Shown: positions 21,911 through 34,907, counted from the stretch's first letter. The stretch: 64,000 bases of DNA from Perognathus longimembris pacificus (GCF_023159225.1 NC_063181.1:20238073-20302072); one strand, 5' to 3'. The notes: generated by a model from the sequence alone, not told the origin. Translations and numbers: made by a program.

Positions 21911-24900
21911 TTTCTTTAGAAATGAAGACATTGTCAGTTGTTTAACTGATACCATCTATGGATCTGTGGAATCAATTAGTATTTTATTCTTTCTGTCCTT
22001 GGAAGTATCATTCACAGCACTTCTTTCTCATACTACTTCACTTTTACAATATCATCATGTTATGACGTGTATCAATGCTACTGAAATGTCAAATGCTAAG
22101 GACTCTGAACAGAATTTTTGATCCAATCCTTTTCTTCTGTGTTTTTACTGCTCTGTCCTTGGCATGTGCAATATTATGACTCAGTTACTACAGAACCTTA
22201 AAAGCACATCATACACCAGGACTGATCCAGCTATCCATAATTTTTTCAGCTTGCTGACTGGGAAGGAAGCAGGGCATTTTGCTTCAAGCAGGGATTTGAT
22301 ACTGCCCAGGTATCTAATAACCCTAAGAATGTGCCTTTTCTTTGGCACCCAAACTAGGAATAAACTCCAAATCTAACCGATGATTTAGGATGCTTTCCAT
22401 ACATGTGACATAATCACAAAGGGTTAAATAATGAGAAAAGCAAATAGAAAATATTGCTTCATCTGTTAATTCTTTTACTCAAAAATACCATGAAGGAAAT
22501 CAAGCTCCATTGTTTGTGTTCTCAGGACCTTCCCTTATGGTCATTAGTGTGTTTCAGTAATTGAAGACTATATCATATTTAGAAAAAAATTAAATGTTTT
22601 GTTTTTCACTAGTACATGTATGATGAAAATATATACTTATGAGAATTCACTGAGCCACTCTCTCTCTCCCATTCTCTGAGGACATTCCTGCATTTCTCAG
22701 GTAGTACTAATTTTGGCAATAGAATGAGACAGATTTCTCTGCCAGATAACAGAAGATATTTTATTTTGGAGTAGCTTAGCCAAACTACTCATAGATGGAA
22801 TGATTATAGTATCTCAAAAACTACCCTTGTATGGTAGTATTATCATAAAATGACCTTGAAAGATCCTAGACTTATCACCCTCAAGTTTGCCAAAAAAAAA
22901 AAAAAAGAAAAAGAAAAAGAAAAAGGAAATGAGATATACCTACTGATTAAAATAACAGCGTTTCCCAGGTTGACCTTAAATAGATGGATTTAGTGTAGGT
23001 TGTTTTATTTGCCACTCTAGTTCAAGTTTCAGAAAATAGCATAAAAGTAATACTTTGAAAAGAAACCTTAGAAATAATGGTTGTTTTTGCTTTTGATGGA
23101 AATACAATTTATACAGCATCCCATGGAAGAATTTATTAATGTTTCACATTTATCCCCAAAGACAGATTCTTCTTCAAGACAACAGATGAATTCCCTTGAG
23201 GTTATTCAGCACTTGCTGCACAGATACACAAGGAATGTTTTAAGTACTGATGTGAGAGAGGGAATTCATTCTAGAGAAGGTGCAGTGTTGAAACCTGTGT
23301 GAAAAAAAAAGAGTAATTTAAGAACTGTTGTGAATATTCATAATATGATGTTACTATATATAATGATTTCAGCTTCACAACTTGTTATCTGTCTTTCTAG
23401 CATAGTTAATACTTCATAAAGTGTTCTGATACACTGCAGGGTTACCAAGACTGTCTTTAATGTAACATATTTCTTTGAAGGACTGAAACCAGTGGTCTCT
23501 CCAGGGCATCATAAATCTTAGTTTTCATTTAGAATATAGAAACCATAAAGAACATAAAACAATATTTAAGCCTCAGAGAAGACCAATTTCCAATACAAAA
23601 TGGGATTGTTATGACAGTAAGGGAATGAGAAGATGAGAATAGGAACACTCCAATTTACACAAGGCTGCCAGAAACAAAATAAAGAAAGCAGAAGAGCCCT
23701 GGGGATTGAACATGATAGAGCAGTGACCAGAAAACTGAAATGGTCCTTGTGGACTCTTCATTTCTTTAGCCATCTGTAACAGGGAGTATAAAACATAAAG
23801 ATTTAAATGAAATTGCTAAAACAGATGCTCAAATGGTTTTAAATTATACATGTTTAAAGCTTATATGAATTAAGTTAAAAAGTCATTATTTTAAATAAAT
23901 ATGCAATAGAATAATATGATTTGACAAAGCTTTAAGGTAAAATAATTACATGGAATTAATCCATAGTACATTAGAACTCCCTAATAACATCTTTAAGCTT
24001 TTGAAGCCATTAATGCATAGCAGGAATTTAATGAGATATCTAATTTTATATACATCTATTGCATGATTTATTTCTTTGCATTTCTCTGAATCAAATTGTG
24101 GTAGAGAATTTTCAGATTTTTTCTTTCAATATTGCATTATATATATGTGGATTTTGAAAAATGACAAGGAATATCTGGATTAATATGTTCACAAACAAGA
24201 AACATTTTCTGTAGGCATTTAATGTAGATAAAGCCAATTCATTGATAATTGTTTTAATGACAAAAAAAACAAAACAAAACAAACCACAATGAACATTAAC
24301 ACAATTAAATAGATATAAGATAGTATAACAATAAAATGTAAGATAAGAATTTATGGTAGTGAGCAAAATGAAGATCAAGGACTTGATCCTAAGTTGTCTG
24401 ATTCCAAAATCTGTGCCTGTAGTAAATAGATAATTTTGCAAACTTGCTTGGGCATTCTTTTGACTCGTAGTACAATGAGCAAGTCACTAGTTTAATATAA
24501 AATAATTTTGTTGGTAGTACAGACATAGATTTCATGTAGCTATATATGATTTAAAGATCTTTTAATCTAATCTTCTATTTTTGTTCTCAATATATTAATA
24601 AATGATGAAATCCCCTCTCTTAAGATAATGAGATTAAAAATGGGCAGATGAGAAATACATCCTATTATAATTATTATCTATTTTCCTTGGAAAGGACTTA
24701 CAATACGGTCAAAAGATATTGGCATTAAAATTGCTAAACAAATTAATTATTATTTTAGATATAACTAATTTCTACAATTTGGGATGGAAAAAATTTAAAT
24801 ATATGAGATAAAAATTCAAAACCTATTGTATGAATTAATTCTATGGTTTTCTTTTTCTTTTCTAAACACATTTCAATTTATTTTTAAATTACATGGGGTG

Positions 24901-24992
24901 GAGTAGGGCACCTTATTTTCAGTGCTTAAGACTCTAAAAGGTTTTAATTAGGTCTGATGTCAGAGGAGATTTTGGTTGCCTCTGAGTGGTGT

Positions 24993-25031
<39 letters not shown>

Positions 25032-25174
25032 AAATATTTGTTTTCATTCAATAATATTAACTAGTATTAATTCCAAACTAGATGATTTGGTTCAATTTCC
25101 ATCTTAAAAAACACAAACAAATAGAACATCATCTCCCTCCTTAGTCAACTGTACTTTTTCAAAATACCCTAAGA
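21911..25174. other. AT-rich sequence, no gene supported
   Basis: About 3.2 kb with no recognised gene. It holds an A/GAAAAA run (22891-22927) and a TG microsatellite (24989-25028). Open frames at 21876-22121, 22164-22376, 23081-23302 and 24112-24441 have no motifs, starts or splice sites that I would defend. Confidence 0.5.
24989..25028. repeat. (TG)n microsatellite
   Basis: TGTGTG repeat with one A interruption. Confidence 0.95.
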
Positions 25175-25425
25175 GATTTTATTTTATTTATTTTATTTTA
25201 TTGATTCAGAGGGGTTACAGATTCATATGAAAGGCAGTAAATACATTTCTTGTTCTACTTGTTATCTCCTCCCTCATTTCCCACCCCTTTTCCTCTCCAC
25301 CCCCAAGAGTTGTGCAGTTGGCTTACACCAAATGATTTTGTAAGTGTCGCTTTTTGAATGGTTTGCCTTTTGTTCTTTGTATCTGGATTTTGATGTTCCC
25401 TCTCCCTTCCCCACTCCGCAGGCAG
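25175..25425 (-). mobile_element. L1 3' UTR, minus strand
   Basis: T/A-rich tail (25175-25200), then CAGAGGGGTTACAGATTCAT, a pyrimidine tract (25265-25305) and GAGTTGTGCAGTTGGCTTAC. It matches the other L1 3' ends here in antisense. The right edge is uncertain. Confidence 0.75.
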
Positions 25426-25947
25426 TTAGGGGGTCAGAGCTGGCGCTCCATAGACTTTTCTTAAAATTAACATTTGGGGTAAGCATGAGGATTTTGGTTC
25501 TCCTAAGTAATGAAATGATGGTGTTGATGCTGAAGCTTGAGTTCAAGCTTACCTTTGAATAAAGGAGGAGGATTGCAAACAATGTAAATGTTTATAAATC
25601 CTAGCAAAAATTAATAAACTACTTAAAGTGAACTCTAATATTGAGACAATTTTTCTGAAGTCTTTTAACCAAAAATACAGTATTTCATCAAATAAAATAC
25701 TTTTTTTTATAAATTGGTGTTAATTTGATTATCCTCAACTAAATTTCACTAAGTTTAAATTCTTTTTTAATTTAGTTTTAAAATAATTATTATACTTAGT
25801 GCTTTAAAAGTATTTTTATAATTGCATCTTATTTTAAAGTATTTGACCTATACAATTTCATATTGTAAATTACTGTTTTAAAAAAGAAAAAAATATATGA
25901 TTCTTTTTCTGTTTTGAGAGTTTCCCAAAGCCAAAGAAAGACCTACC
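25426..25947. other. AT-rich sequence, no gene seen
   Basis: No gene or recognised repeat; one GC-richer spot lies at 25425-25460. Confidence 0.5.
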
Positions 25948-26245
25948 TGTAAGGTCCACCCCCTGGGATCACCACAGAGATGCCCCCCACCTGGTTAAGT
26001 CTCCACCCAGTTACGTAAATGACATACCTTGATGCAGTTACCTCCCCCTTCCCTGAGGTCACATCCTAATCCACCTGGCCACAACACATTGCCCCTGCCC
26101 TAGATAAGGCAGGGCCAGGCAGGGGTCTTCCTTTCTCACAGGCCATCTAGGTCACAGGCCACCAGTTCAGTAATAAACTTTCTCTCCTGCCTGAATACTG
26201 CCTGGCGTTCTCCTTTATCGGCTACCTACTTTAATAAGTCTAACA
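25948..26245 (+). mobile_element. Solo LTR, family A copy 2
   Basis: Same family and direction as 14285-14588: TGTAAGG start, CTAACA end, the shared CCTGGTTAAGTCTCCACCC block, TAGATAAGG (TATA-like) and AATAAA (26170-26175). I see no target duplication at these ends, so one edge may have changed by recombination or deletion. Confidence 0.8.
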
Positions 26246-26377
26246 CATCTGTATAAATTACCCAATATTGAAAATTTGACAGAAGAAATGACTGCTTACA
26301 AAGAATAAAATTGTAAAGGTAAAAGGTAAAGAGAAGTTAAAAGGAGAGGAAAGCAATTTTTAGCATTTCTTTCTTAC

Positions 26378-26472
26378 TCAGATGATCGTGGAGAGCTGGA
26401 ACGCAAGCCCTGTAGCCTGCGGGGTGTCACTAAGATACTGAGCATCAGAGGAGGAGAAATTGACATCTGCGG
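26378..26472 (-). other. Candidate exon (with 26724-26759), minus strand
   Basis: On the minus strand a pyrimidine-rich tract (CTCCTGGCCAATTTTTTTCC, then CAAAG) could be an acceptor. The segment ends TCATCTGA/GTAAGAAAG, a near-consensus donor. The 95 bases include four CpGs, unusual for this AT-rich area. Joined to the candidate exon at 26724-26759 the frame stays open and stops at a TGA exactly at the donor edge. The peptide part AADVNFSSSDAQYLSDTPQA is hydrophilic and not recognised. It could be a small coding exon, a lncRNA exon or chance. Confidence 0.25.
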
Positions 26473-26723
26473 CTTTGGGAAAAAAATTGGCCAGGAGAGC
26501 ACAATAGAAGTAGTTAAAGATCTCTAAATGGCTGTAAAAATGCAGTGTTCTGGAAATCATAGTGCAATTTAATTTCTTATTTTTATTGTCTTCCCTATTA
26601 AGAAATTCATATTCAGGGAGAAAAGCTGAAAGCAAGAAGTAAAACAAAAAACAAACAAACAAAATATTTTAGAAAAGCTGCATTCATTTTGAAAAACTCT
26701 AAGTACAAGAAAATATGTTTTAC

Positions 26724-26759
26724 CTGTGGATTTGGTAGCTGAAAACACTGAACAATTCA
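26724..26759 (-). other. Candidate 36-base exon, minus strand
   Basis: The minus strand reads GATTCCTGCCTTTAAG (acceptor-like), then 36 bases, then CCACAG/GTAAAAC (good donor). It lies 251 bases upstream of the candidate exon at 26378-26472 and joins it in frame. With so short an exon, chance is a real possibility. Confidence 0.18.
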
Positions 26760-26874
26760 CTTAAAGGCAGGAATCAGTGGAGGGAAATAGAGTAGAATGA
26801 TAGAAGAGGAGACATTAACACTAATCTGAATTAGGGAATTGTAACCTCTTGGTATAAATATTTAATAGCATTCC

Positions 26875-27095
26875 TTTTTCCTATTGGTTGTAGGGCTTGA
26901 ATCCAGGCCTTGGGGCTGTCTTGGAGACTCTTTGTGCTCTTTCAATTGAGGGACAGCTCCACTTTTTAAGTGGTTAATTGGAGATAAGAGTCTCTTTTGG
27001 ACATTTCTGTCCAGGCTAGCCTTTGAACCACGATCCTCAGATCTCAGAATACTGAGCAGCTAGGAATACAAGGCAGAGCCAACGGCTCCTGCCTT
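26875..27095 (-). mobile_element. Composite 7SL-Geo SINE, minus strand
   Basis: Left Geo-like words (GTAGGGCTTGAATCCAGGCC, GGGGCTGTCTTGG), a middle link (TTAATTGGAGATAAGAGTCTC), then antisense B1 words (GAACCACGATCCTCAGATCTC, AGCAGCTAGGAATACAAGG). Confidence 0.65.
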
Positions 27096-30000
27096 AACAG
27101 CATTTAATAGTTAAAAATAATAGTTTTAATAGATACAAAGCAAATCTTTGCAAAATAAAACATATTGCTTCCATAAACTACCATAGGAAATTATCTAAAT
27201 GAACTAGTTTAGAATTAATCAAAAGAGGATTCATGATAATGGCCTAATTTTAAATTAAAAAAAAAACAAACAGAAAATAGACATAAAAATTAATTATACA
27301 TCAAAATTTATATTGTTATAAGTCACAACAAAGTTTACATATGCCTCTGATATTAATGACTCATACAAGTGCTAAAAAATTCCACCCCAACCAGGAATAC
27401 TAGTAAAAGTGTTAAGATTTACAGGAACAATTTAAAGCACCATCAAACTACTGAGAACGAGAGACATTTGAATGTCACTTTCAATTCATTTCTAAAAATT
27501 TAATTCTAAATTTTGAATGCGGTACTGTCAGGCTAATTGTATTACATGTCTACAAATATAAACTGTATGTTTTTCTTAAACTAAATTTATGTACCTTATT
27601 TAGCTGGGATATTGTGATGTTACATATAAAAGAACAATCTAAAGCCTTATAAAAACCATTTTAATTCTTCAAGTTTTCACAGTAAGATTAGCTTGAGACA
27701 AACTATCCGGAGTACTGAGTAAATATTGAAATATTACTAAAACTATATGTACATTCTAACTGTCCAATAGAAGTTATATTTTTGAAATAGGCTAGAATCA
27801 AATCCATGTTAGTAATTGTTTTCATTATGCAGTATCTCATGGCTATTAAGCAAACATGAATTTATAAGTTCTCCACTCATTATTTCAGAAGCAGTTGACA
27901 GAACAGATTTCACTGATACATCAATACCTATACATGCTGAACAAAATGTTTATTAGTACTATTAAGTTATAATAAGCTACCTGATACATCCTAATATCAT
28001 TTGTCTCTACAGACAACCATTCAAACTTGGGTTGAGATACCTAAGTTATAACTACAACCTAAGAAAATACTTTCACCATGGCTTTTGGCTATAACTGCAT
28101 GAAGGATTTAATTCTTCACAGTTTATTTTATCTGTCTGACATTCTTTCCCTGATGTCTTATTGGCATCCAAATAAAATAATCTCCAATAGATTTGTTTTG
28201 TGGCTTAAAGTTATTCAAAGAGTCTTGAAATGAGAACTGACTACTATGGTTCATCTAGAAAGTGTTCAAATAATGCTAAGTGTGGGCTCCTCAGAGGCTG
28301 AGATCTTTAGCACTTACAACGAAAGAAAAAGGGGCTGTAGATGTTTTTCTCTAAGGAAGTCTGCAGCTGCTTTGGTATTAGCAGTGAACACAATAGATGA
28401 GTCTGATTGAGATGGAACAAGACCAAAAAGTCTGACATGATCGGATATTTATGAGATAGTAATCATGGTCTCTGTGCTAAAATGAGAAACCATTTTTTAA
28501 AAATCCAGATTGTGTGTTTTCACAAATATTCTTTCCTTTGTGCACTATGTTTGACATCTTGTGTATTACCACTTTATAATAGGGAAAGAACTAGGGTATT
28601 ATTACAAAGATCTCTTTGCAACAGTGGAGATCCCACATATAACCAAGTCCTTTAACATGTCTGGACCATTAAGAATGCAAATATTTAAGTTGATCATTTT
28701 GAAAATGTGTCTGAACTACTAATAAGTCAGGAGGAAAACTCTAGAAATTGAAATTGATATTTGAATAAATATTATTCAGTGATCATTGAAATATTCACAG
28801 AAATATTACTGTTTGCTTTTAAATAGTATGAAAGAATATGTTTTCATAAGTCATTTGGTTTGTGATATAATGAACCAAATGATTTGCTGAAAGTTGGATG
28901 CATTCCAATTCACAAGCCACTATTCAAATTGATAGTGACAGCTCATTCTGAGTGGGGGGGGAATGTTATTTTCAAATGATTGATATGAGCTCAAAGGGGT
29001 GTGAAGAGCTGCAGTGTGCTTTATGCATAAAAGTGGTGACAGGTTGGCACTTCTCTGATGCTGATTTAAAACAAGCCAGGGCATTGCGCTTTCCAATGCT
29101 ATTAAGCTTATAAACCACATTAAATTATTTGATTCACTGGAATATTTCACAAAGCAAAATATTCCATAATATCAAAACCGTAAGTCTGGTTTCTTTATTA
29201 GATTGGCACACTGTCTACTAAAACTAATTTCAATATTTTTGTCTTTAGCAGGAAGAAACACAATACATATTAATTAAACTTAATTATAACTTTGTAAATG
29301 TTGTCTAATTGTCAAATTTAGCAATGTACCACATGAAGGAAATGAAGAGTCCCTGCCATAAAAGTGGAACAGTAAAACTTGACATTGAAATAATGAGGTC
29401 ATAAAACTAGATAAAAGATGGAGCTTAATGCAGATTAATGGCAAAAATTCTTCAACTCTGCCCATTTGTATTTTACTGATTTGTGCATGTGTACATTTTA
29501 ATTTCTTAATTGTATTCCCAAAAAGACCAATTATTGTTATTCCACTAGAAAAGCATTCAAAAGAGAATATATAATTTTTACAGTGCCTTTATAAAAAGAA
29601 AAAGAAAAATGAAACTAACTCCCCCAAATCTCTGGTTGCACAAAGATTTCAGTTTACAAAGATTTCAGCCATGGAAATATCTTACTGAAATATATTCTAG
29701 AAATTACTCCTGGAGCAGGATTGACCTCCTAAAATTGTTTAATGTGGTTGTATATTTACCTAGATATTTTATATGCTTAATGCATGAGCATTGTAGAACT
29801 TGTCACACTTTATAAAACATGTTTTGTCAAAGATTACAATCATTTTTTAGGCAGCTAAAATAGAAATTTCTTTCTTACAGGACTAGAGATAGGGTAGCTT
29901 AGAATATTACACTAGCAGATTCAGGAACTGGTAAAGTGTCAGTTTCTTCATGGTCGGCTCCTCCAAACAAAGTGAGAAGATACAAAGGAATTGTTCTTGA

Positions 30001-30467
30001 GCACTTATACGAAGTTATGAATCACTTCTATGGCTGTCCACAATCATGATCTAATCAAGTTCCCAAAGCCCTTTTGTTTATCAACATAAACATCCATTAA
30101 CATTTCAGCATAAGAAATTTGAAGAATCATGGAAGACATATTCATGGAGACTGCTGTGCATAACATTGGCCAAAAGTCAAAAAGTGCCACAGGTAGAATA
30201 AGTTGGAATATGCATGGTTTCATGTACGGATCTTTTTTCTTTCAAGGAATCTGATAGGATCCCAAATCTGAAGCATTCAAAGCATTCAACTTATAATGTC
30301 AATTTTCATCTGGTTTCAGGTGGGCCTTTGCTTCTTCTCGTGGATGGCTTGGGATACAAGCCTCTACAGGCTCCATTCTTTTGGGGGAAGGGGATGTGTT
30401 ATTTAGAGATACAAGTAGAACTCAGAAGGCCTAAAATAAAATACATCTTACTATCAATAATCATGAG
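27096..30467. other. AT-rich sequence, no gene supported
   Basis: About 3.4 kb without a recognised gene or repeat. It is the longest apparently single-copy block of the first half and the best place here to look for old conserved non-coding sequence. Short open frames (28920-29150, 29280-29465, 29609-29815, 30214-30498) show no features. Confidence 0.5.
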
Positions 30468-30816
30468 TGTGTTGGAATGTTTCTCTGACCTTTGGTGACA
30501 TCAGGCTCAGCAAAGACCTGCCAAACAAGGGGCCAAAGGGGAACACCTCTTCTAAGGCACTTCTGTGTCTGACGGCGAGCAAACCATCTGGTCATGAGAC
30601 ATTCCTCTCCTGATAAGAGAATTCCTTGGAAGATTGATTTACATAGCTGCTAGGGAAGGGGTTTTTACTGTGGGTAGGGAGTTTTATTGTTAAGATAGTT
30701 ATCACAGCACACACAGCAATTAGGTGATAAATGTAACCATGCCTTGACAAGTCTTATCCTATGATGTATATCTTTGTGTTTGAACTTTACTCTTGAAGTT
30801 GTAAACTGATGTTTTA
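30468..30816 (+). mobile_element. Truncated LTR, relative of the solo LTR at 20264-20754
   Basis: Starts TGTGTTGGAATG and follows the same order as the complement of the solo LTR (CCAAAGGGGAACACCTCTTC, GAATTCCTTGGAAGATTGAT, GTAACCATGCCTTGAC). Similarity stops near 30816, just before the TATA box, so the promoter and 3' end are lost. Confidence 0.85.
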
Positions 30817-30893
30817 CAAAATAATATTCATTTTTGTGGATATCAGAGCAGATGTACTTGATCTTACTTTGTACTTAATAATACTTGATTCAG

Positions 30894-31133
30894 TTGGGCA
30901 CTGGTGGCTCATGCCTGTAATTCTAGGACTCTGAAAACTAATGATCAGAGTTCTTAGCTAGTACAGGCAGGACTTTTATCTCCAATGAAGCACGAAAAGA
31001 CTGGAAGTAGAGCTTTGGCTCAAGTGGTAGAGCACTAGCCTTGAACATAAAAGCTCAGAGACAGTGCCTAGTCTCTGAGTTCAAATCCCAACACCAGAAA
31101 AAAAAAACAATAACAACAACAACAACAACAAAA
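30894..31133 (+). mobile_element. Composite 7SL-Geo SINE, plus strand (first of two)
   Basis: Left half GGTGGCTCATGCCTGTAATT (7SL/B1-type box A region). Right half TTTGGCTCAAGTGGTAGAGC, then CTAGCCTTGAAC, then GAGTTCAAATCCC (Geo-type). It ends in an A/AAC-rich tail. TGATTCAG occurs on both sides (30886-30893 and 31140-31147), a probable target duplication. Confidence 0.75.
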
Positions 31134-31146
31134 ACTGACTGATTCA

Positions 31147-31360
31147 GGCACCAGTGGCTCATATCTGTAATTTTAACTACTTGGGAGGCTGATATCTGAG
31201 GATCTCTGGTCAAAGTCAGATGATGCAGGAAATTATGTCAGACTCTTATTTCTAGTTAACCACCAAAAGGCCAGAAGTGAAGCTGTGGCTCAGGTAACAA
31301 AGGGATAGCCTTAAATAAGAACAGGCCCAGGCACTGAGTTCAAACCCCTCCATTTAACAA
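31147..31360 (+). mobile_element. Composite 7SL-Geo SINE, plus strand (second of two)
   Basis: Begins right after the right target copy of the first SINE. The left half CAGTGGCTCATATCTGTAAT and ACTTGGGAGGCTGATATCTG is Alu/B1-like; the right half GGCCAGAAGTGAAGCTGTGG is Geo. The two elements lie head to tail. Confidence 0.75.
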
Positions 31361-33576
31361 TCTTTGTGAGTCTTGTAAGTTTAACTTGTCAAAATGCAAA
31401 AGTGTTTTGTATAACCAGAATCATAAGAATGACTATTTGTGGAAGAATAGCTTCAGTGGAGCTTTGAAAAAAATCATAAATCACTAAAACGTTAAGATAT
31501 TTAAAAATGAATCAAACATTTGAATTTTAATGTCTATAATTTATGCAGTTACAAATTTAAATATTAATAATACTTAATATTTTTATTTTCAACTGTGGAC
31601 ATTACTTTTTCTTTTGCATTGCTTGAAGCCATTAATCTTAAAATCTATACTGAACCTTATCAATGTGTACTTTTAATTACAATAAACACCCGAAATAGCT
31701 TATGCCTGGATTCTCAGTATTGCTATGAAGTGAACAATTTAAATCCATTAATGCTTATGTTTTGAGTGCTAAAACAGTTTAGTCCATATAATCTGAGGCT
31801 TTAAGTACATGGAAAAAAGCTCAGGAATATGACAACGGGGGAAAAAAAAATAAAATAAAATAAAACTAACAATAACCCGACAGAGCATGTAAAGGCTAAG
31901 CTAGAAATAGAAATATTCAACGTGAACTTTAAAAAGTAAACTTGATAGATGGTGAGTTATATTTGCTCTAGGAAGGCTTAAGCTGTGTAAAACCAGAACA
32001 AATGTGCCACAGAAGTGAAAATTCCTTTGACCTTAGCAATGACTAAAGAGAAATATATTCATGGAGATCAACTCTGCTGGAATTAATTTTTTGTGTTGAT
32101 AAAATAAAAGTGATGTTTCTGTCTCTAGAAGAAGATTTACTTTGCATTGCGTTACCTACTGTATGTTTGGGCCCCAAGTAGTCAGTTTGACATTGTGGTT
32201 CTTAAAAATCTCATTTCCTGTGTGTCACACTAAGTCAATCACAGAGCATCAGTGCAGGGAGGCAGTTTGGCAATCCACTTTCCTCTTAATCTCTTTCAGA
32301 GTTCACAAAAGAGTCCTTTAAGTATTTAATTGTCTGTTATACTAAATTTAGAGAATATGTGTTTCCTTCTTTTAGGCATATATTGATATATCATAAGTAC
32401 ATTTCATTAAAGATCTAGCACTTCATATATTAGCAAATATTTGAATGTTATTGAATTTAAAAACAGGTGATTCTAAAGGATTCATAAAATGTTTCCTACA
32501 CTAGTGTTTTCTACACTAAGATTCCATAGTATTGTCATGCTGCTTTTTATTGTCTATGTGTTGTAAACAGAACATTATTCTTAGCTAAAAATAGAACTTT
32601 ACACAGAGTTGTTAGTTTTTATTGTAAGGTACTCTTCCTGTTCTGCTTTCCCATCAAGATTGCTATAAAACATTTAAAAGCAATTTCTGTGTTTTTCTTG
32701 ACTTACGGGTTTTCTATTTTCCCTCACAAACCTTTATAGTTTGAAATATACTGGGGAAGTATTTTTTTTCAAAATGTTGGATTTTTATGACAATTTCCCC
32801 TGATTATTATTGTCATTGAATGTGAGAAGATGCACTTTTATTTGAAACAGAAAAATACAACTTATAAGCACAATTTTTATTCAATATACCTAGGAAAATG
32901 GAAAAAAAAAACTGAAAGAGAAAGATAATATAATGAGGATATGAAGTAATTGGAATGTACATGCACTGCTAATAAAGGGATAATTTGGTTCAGTCAGTCT
33001 TCCTTCCTTCCTCCTTCCCTTCTTTCCTTCCTTCCTCTCTTCCTCTTGCATCGTTCCCTTCCTCCTCCCTCCTTTTTTTCTCCTTCTCTCTTTCTCTTTC
33101 TCTCTCTCTAACACATACAGACTGATTCTCTCTTAAAACAATCTTCCTTTCTAGTTTCCTGAGTAGATGAGATTATATCTATTGTTGAACTCAGTAGTAG
33201 AACAAATCTGAAAACTATTTGATAGAATCAAAATTGAGAATTAGGTTAGATCTCTAGCATGTAAGTACTTTTTTTGTTTACACAGTTTTCCTTAAAGACA
33301 TTAAAAAACAGTAAGAGCAATAATATTCAGGAAAGCCTAAAGTTGAAATACACAGCACTATTTTACAGAATGGGTGATTTCGTTAGGACACAGTCATAGA
33401 AAATTGGGGTTATTTTAGGGCCCAATATAAGAACAGATGAAATAAATAAAAGTAAATATTTGAATTCTCACTAATCAGAAAATATTTCTGTGTTCAATAA
33501 TCATGTGTAAATCATGTAGATATTGTGTTACGTGGCACAGATATGAAAGTTTAAAAACTAAACTGTATCAAAATTT
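31361..33576. other. AT-rich sequence with a C/T tract
   Basis: 32998-33111 is a (CTTC)n/(TC)n pyrimidine tract. No gene is supported; the minus-strand open frame across the tract is low-complexity. Confidence 0.55.
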
Positions 33577-33585
33577 GACAGTTCT

Positions 33586-33803
33586 GGGCTAGGAATATGG
33601 CCTAGTGGCAAGAGTGCTTGCCTCATATACATGAAGCCCTGGGTTTGATTCCCCAGCACCACATATATAGAAAACGGCCAGGAGTGGCACTGTGGCTCAA
33701 GTGGTAGAGTGCTAGCCTTGAGCAAGAAGAAGCCATGGACAGTGCTCAGGCCCTGAGTTCAAGCCCCAGAACTGGCAAAAATAAATAAATAAATAAATAA
33801 ATA
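33586..33803 (+). mobile_element. IDL-Geo SINE, plus strand
   Basis: A full dimer ending in an (AAAT)n tail. Target duplication GACAGTTCT at 33577-33585 and 33804-33812. Confidence 0.92.
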
Positions 33804-33812
33804 GACAGTTCT

Positions 33813-34896
33813 CTGACCTTGCACTCACATTTCTGTCTCGGCTTCCTAAGTTATGTAGACTACATATGTGTCACCACAACTTGCTTACCAGAGCTTTTTT
33901 GTATGGTTTCTCAGTGTTGGTTGTTGGTTGATATTGTAGATCTTGCATCTCCATGCATGTAGAGTGGGCTATTCTAGGATATACAGAATGCACATGAGGA
34001 TGAGCATTTGAATTCTTTCTAGTTTTGACATTTTAGGTAATGTTACTTCAGACATTCTTGTTTGGATCAGTAGTGCACAAGCATACACAACTGTATGAAA
34101 TGTACTGTAAGAAAGAGAAGCTTCTCACCATGTACTTTTAACTTTGCTAGAGAATGGCAAATTGACTTTGAACTGGCTGCACCAATATGAAACACCTGAG
34201 ATACTTTCTGAGATATTTGTGTCTTGACTGGAACTTCATATTGTTCAGCTTTTCAAATTTAAGCTATATCTAGAAGATATGCAGCCCTACATTTTTATTG
34301 TATTAATTTTCACCTTTATGATTATAATAAGAGAGAACCCGTTCTCATGCTTACTAATCATTTACTTTTCTGCTTTGTGAATTTCCTATTAAGTCCAAAG
34401 TTCATTAATAAAATGTTGGTTTTTGTAAAAGTATTACTAAACATATCATCAATAGTAATCTTAAGAAATGCCAATGTTTATTATGTCTGCTTTTGATTAT
34501 ACTTTGCATACCCCTGACTCAATCATTAAGGTGTGAAAAGCTTATGAAAAAAACATTCTCTTTGCTTTACCATATTTTCTAATTAATAGATGAATATATT
34601 TAAATACACAGCCTTTTATGTGTAAACTAAATCATGCATTCATTCCTGTGACAGGTAGTAGATACCCTGGATATTTGCTAAGCAGGAATAAGTGTGTAAG
34701 AAACTGGATATTAGTAATAAGATTAAGCCAAATGTGAGAAAATACATGAAAGATATTTTTGAAAGTTTACAAATTTATTATAGAAAAATATTGTGCATTT
34801 TTGCATAGAATTAACATCTCCTTATTTGAGAACCAAATATGATCAAATCCATACTTCAAGGTATGGCAAGAGAATTTAAATAAAAATAAATAAAAT
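33813..34896. other. AT-rich sequence, no gene seen
   Basis: No gene or recognised repeat. Confidence 0.5.
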
Positions 34897-34907
34897 CTAG
34901 GCATTAA

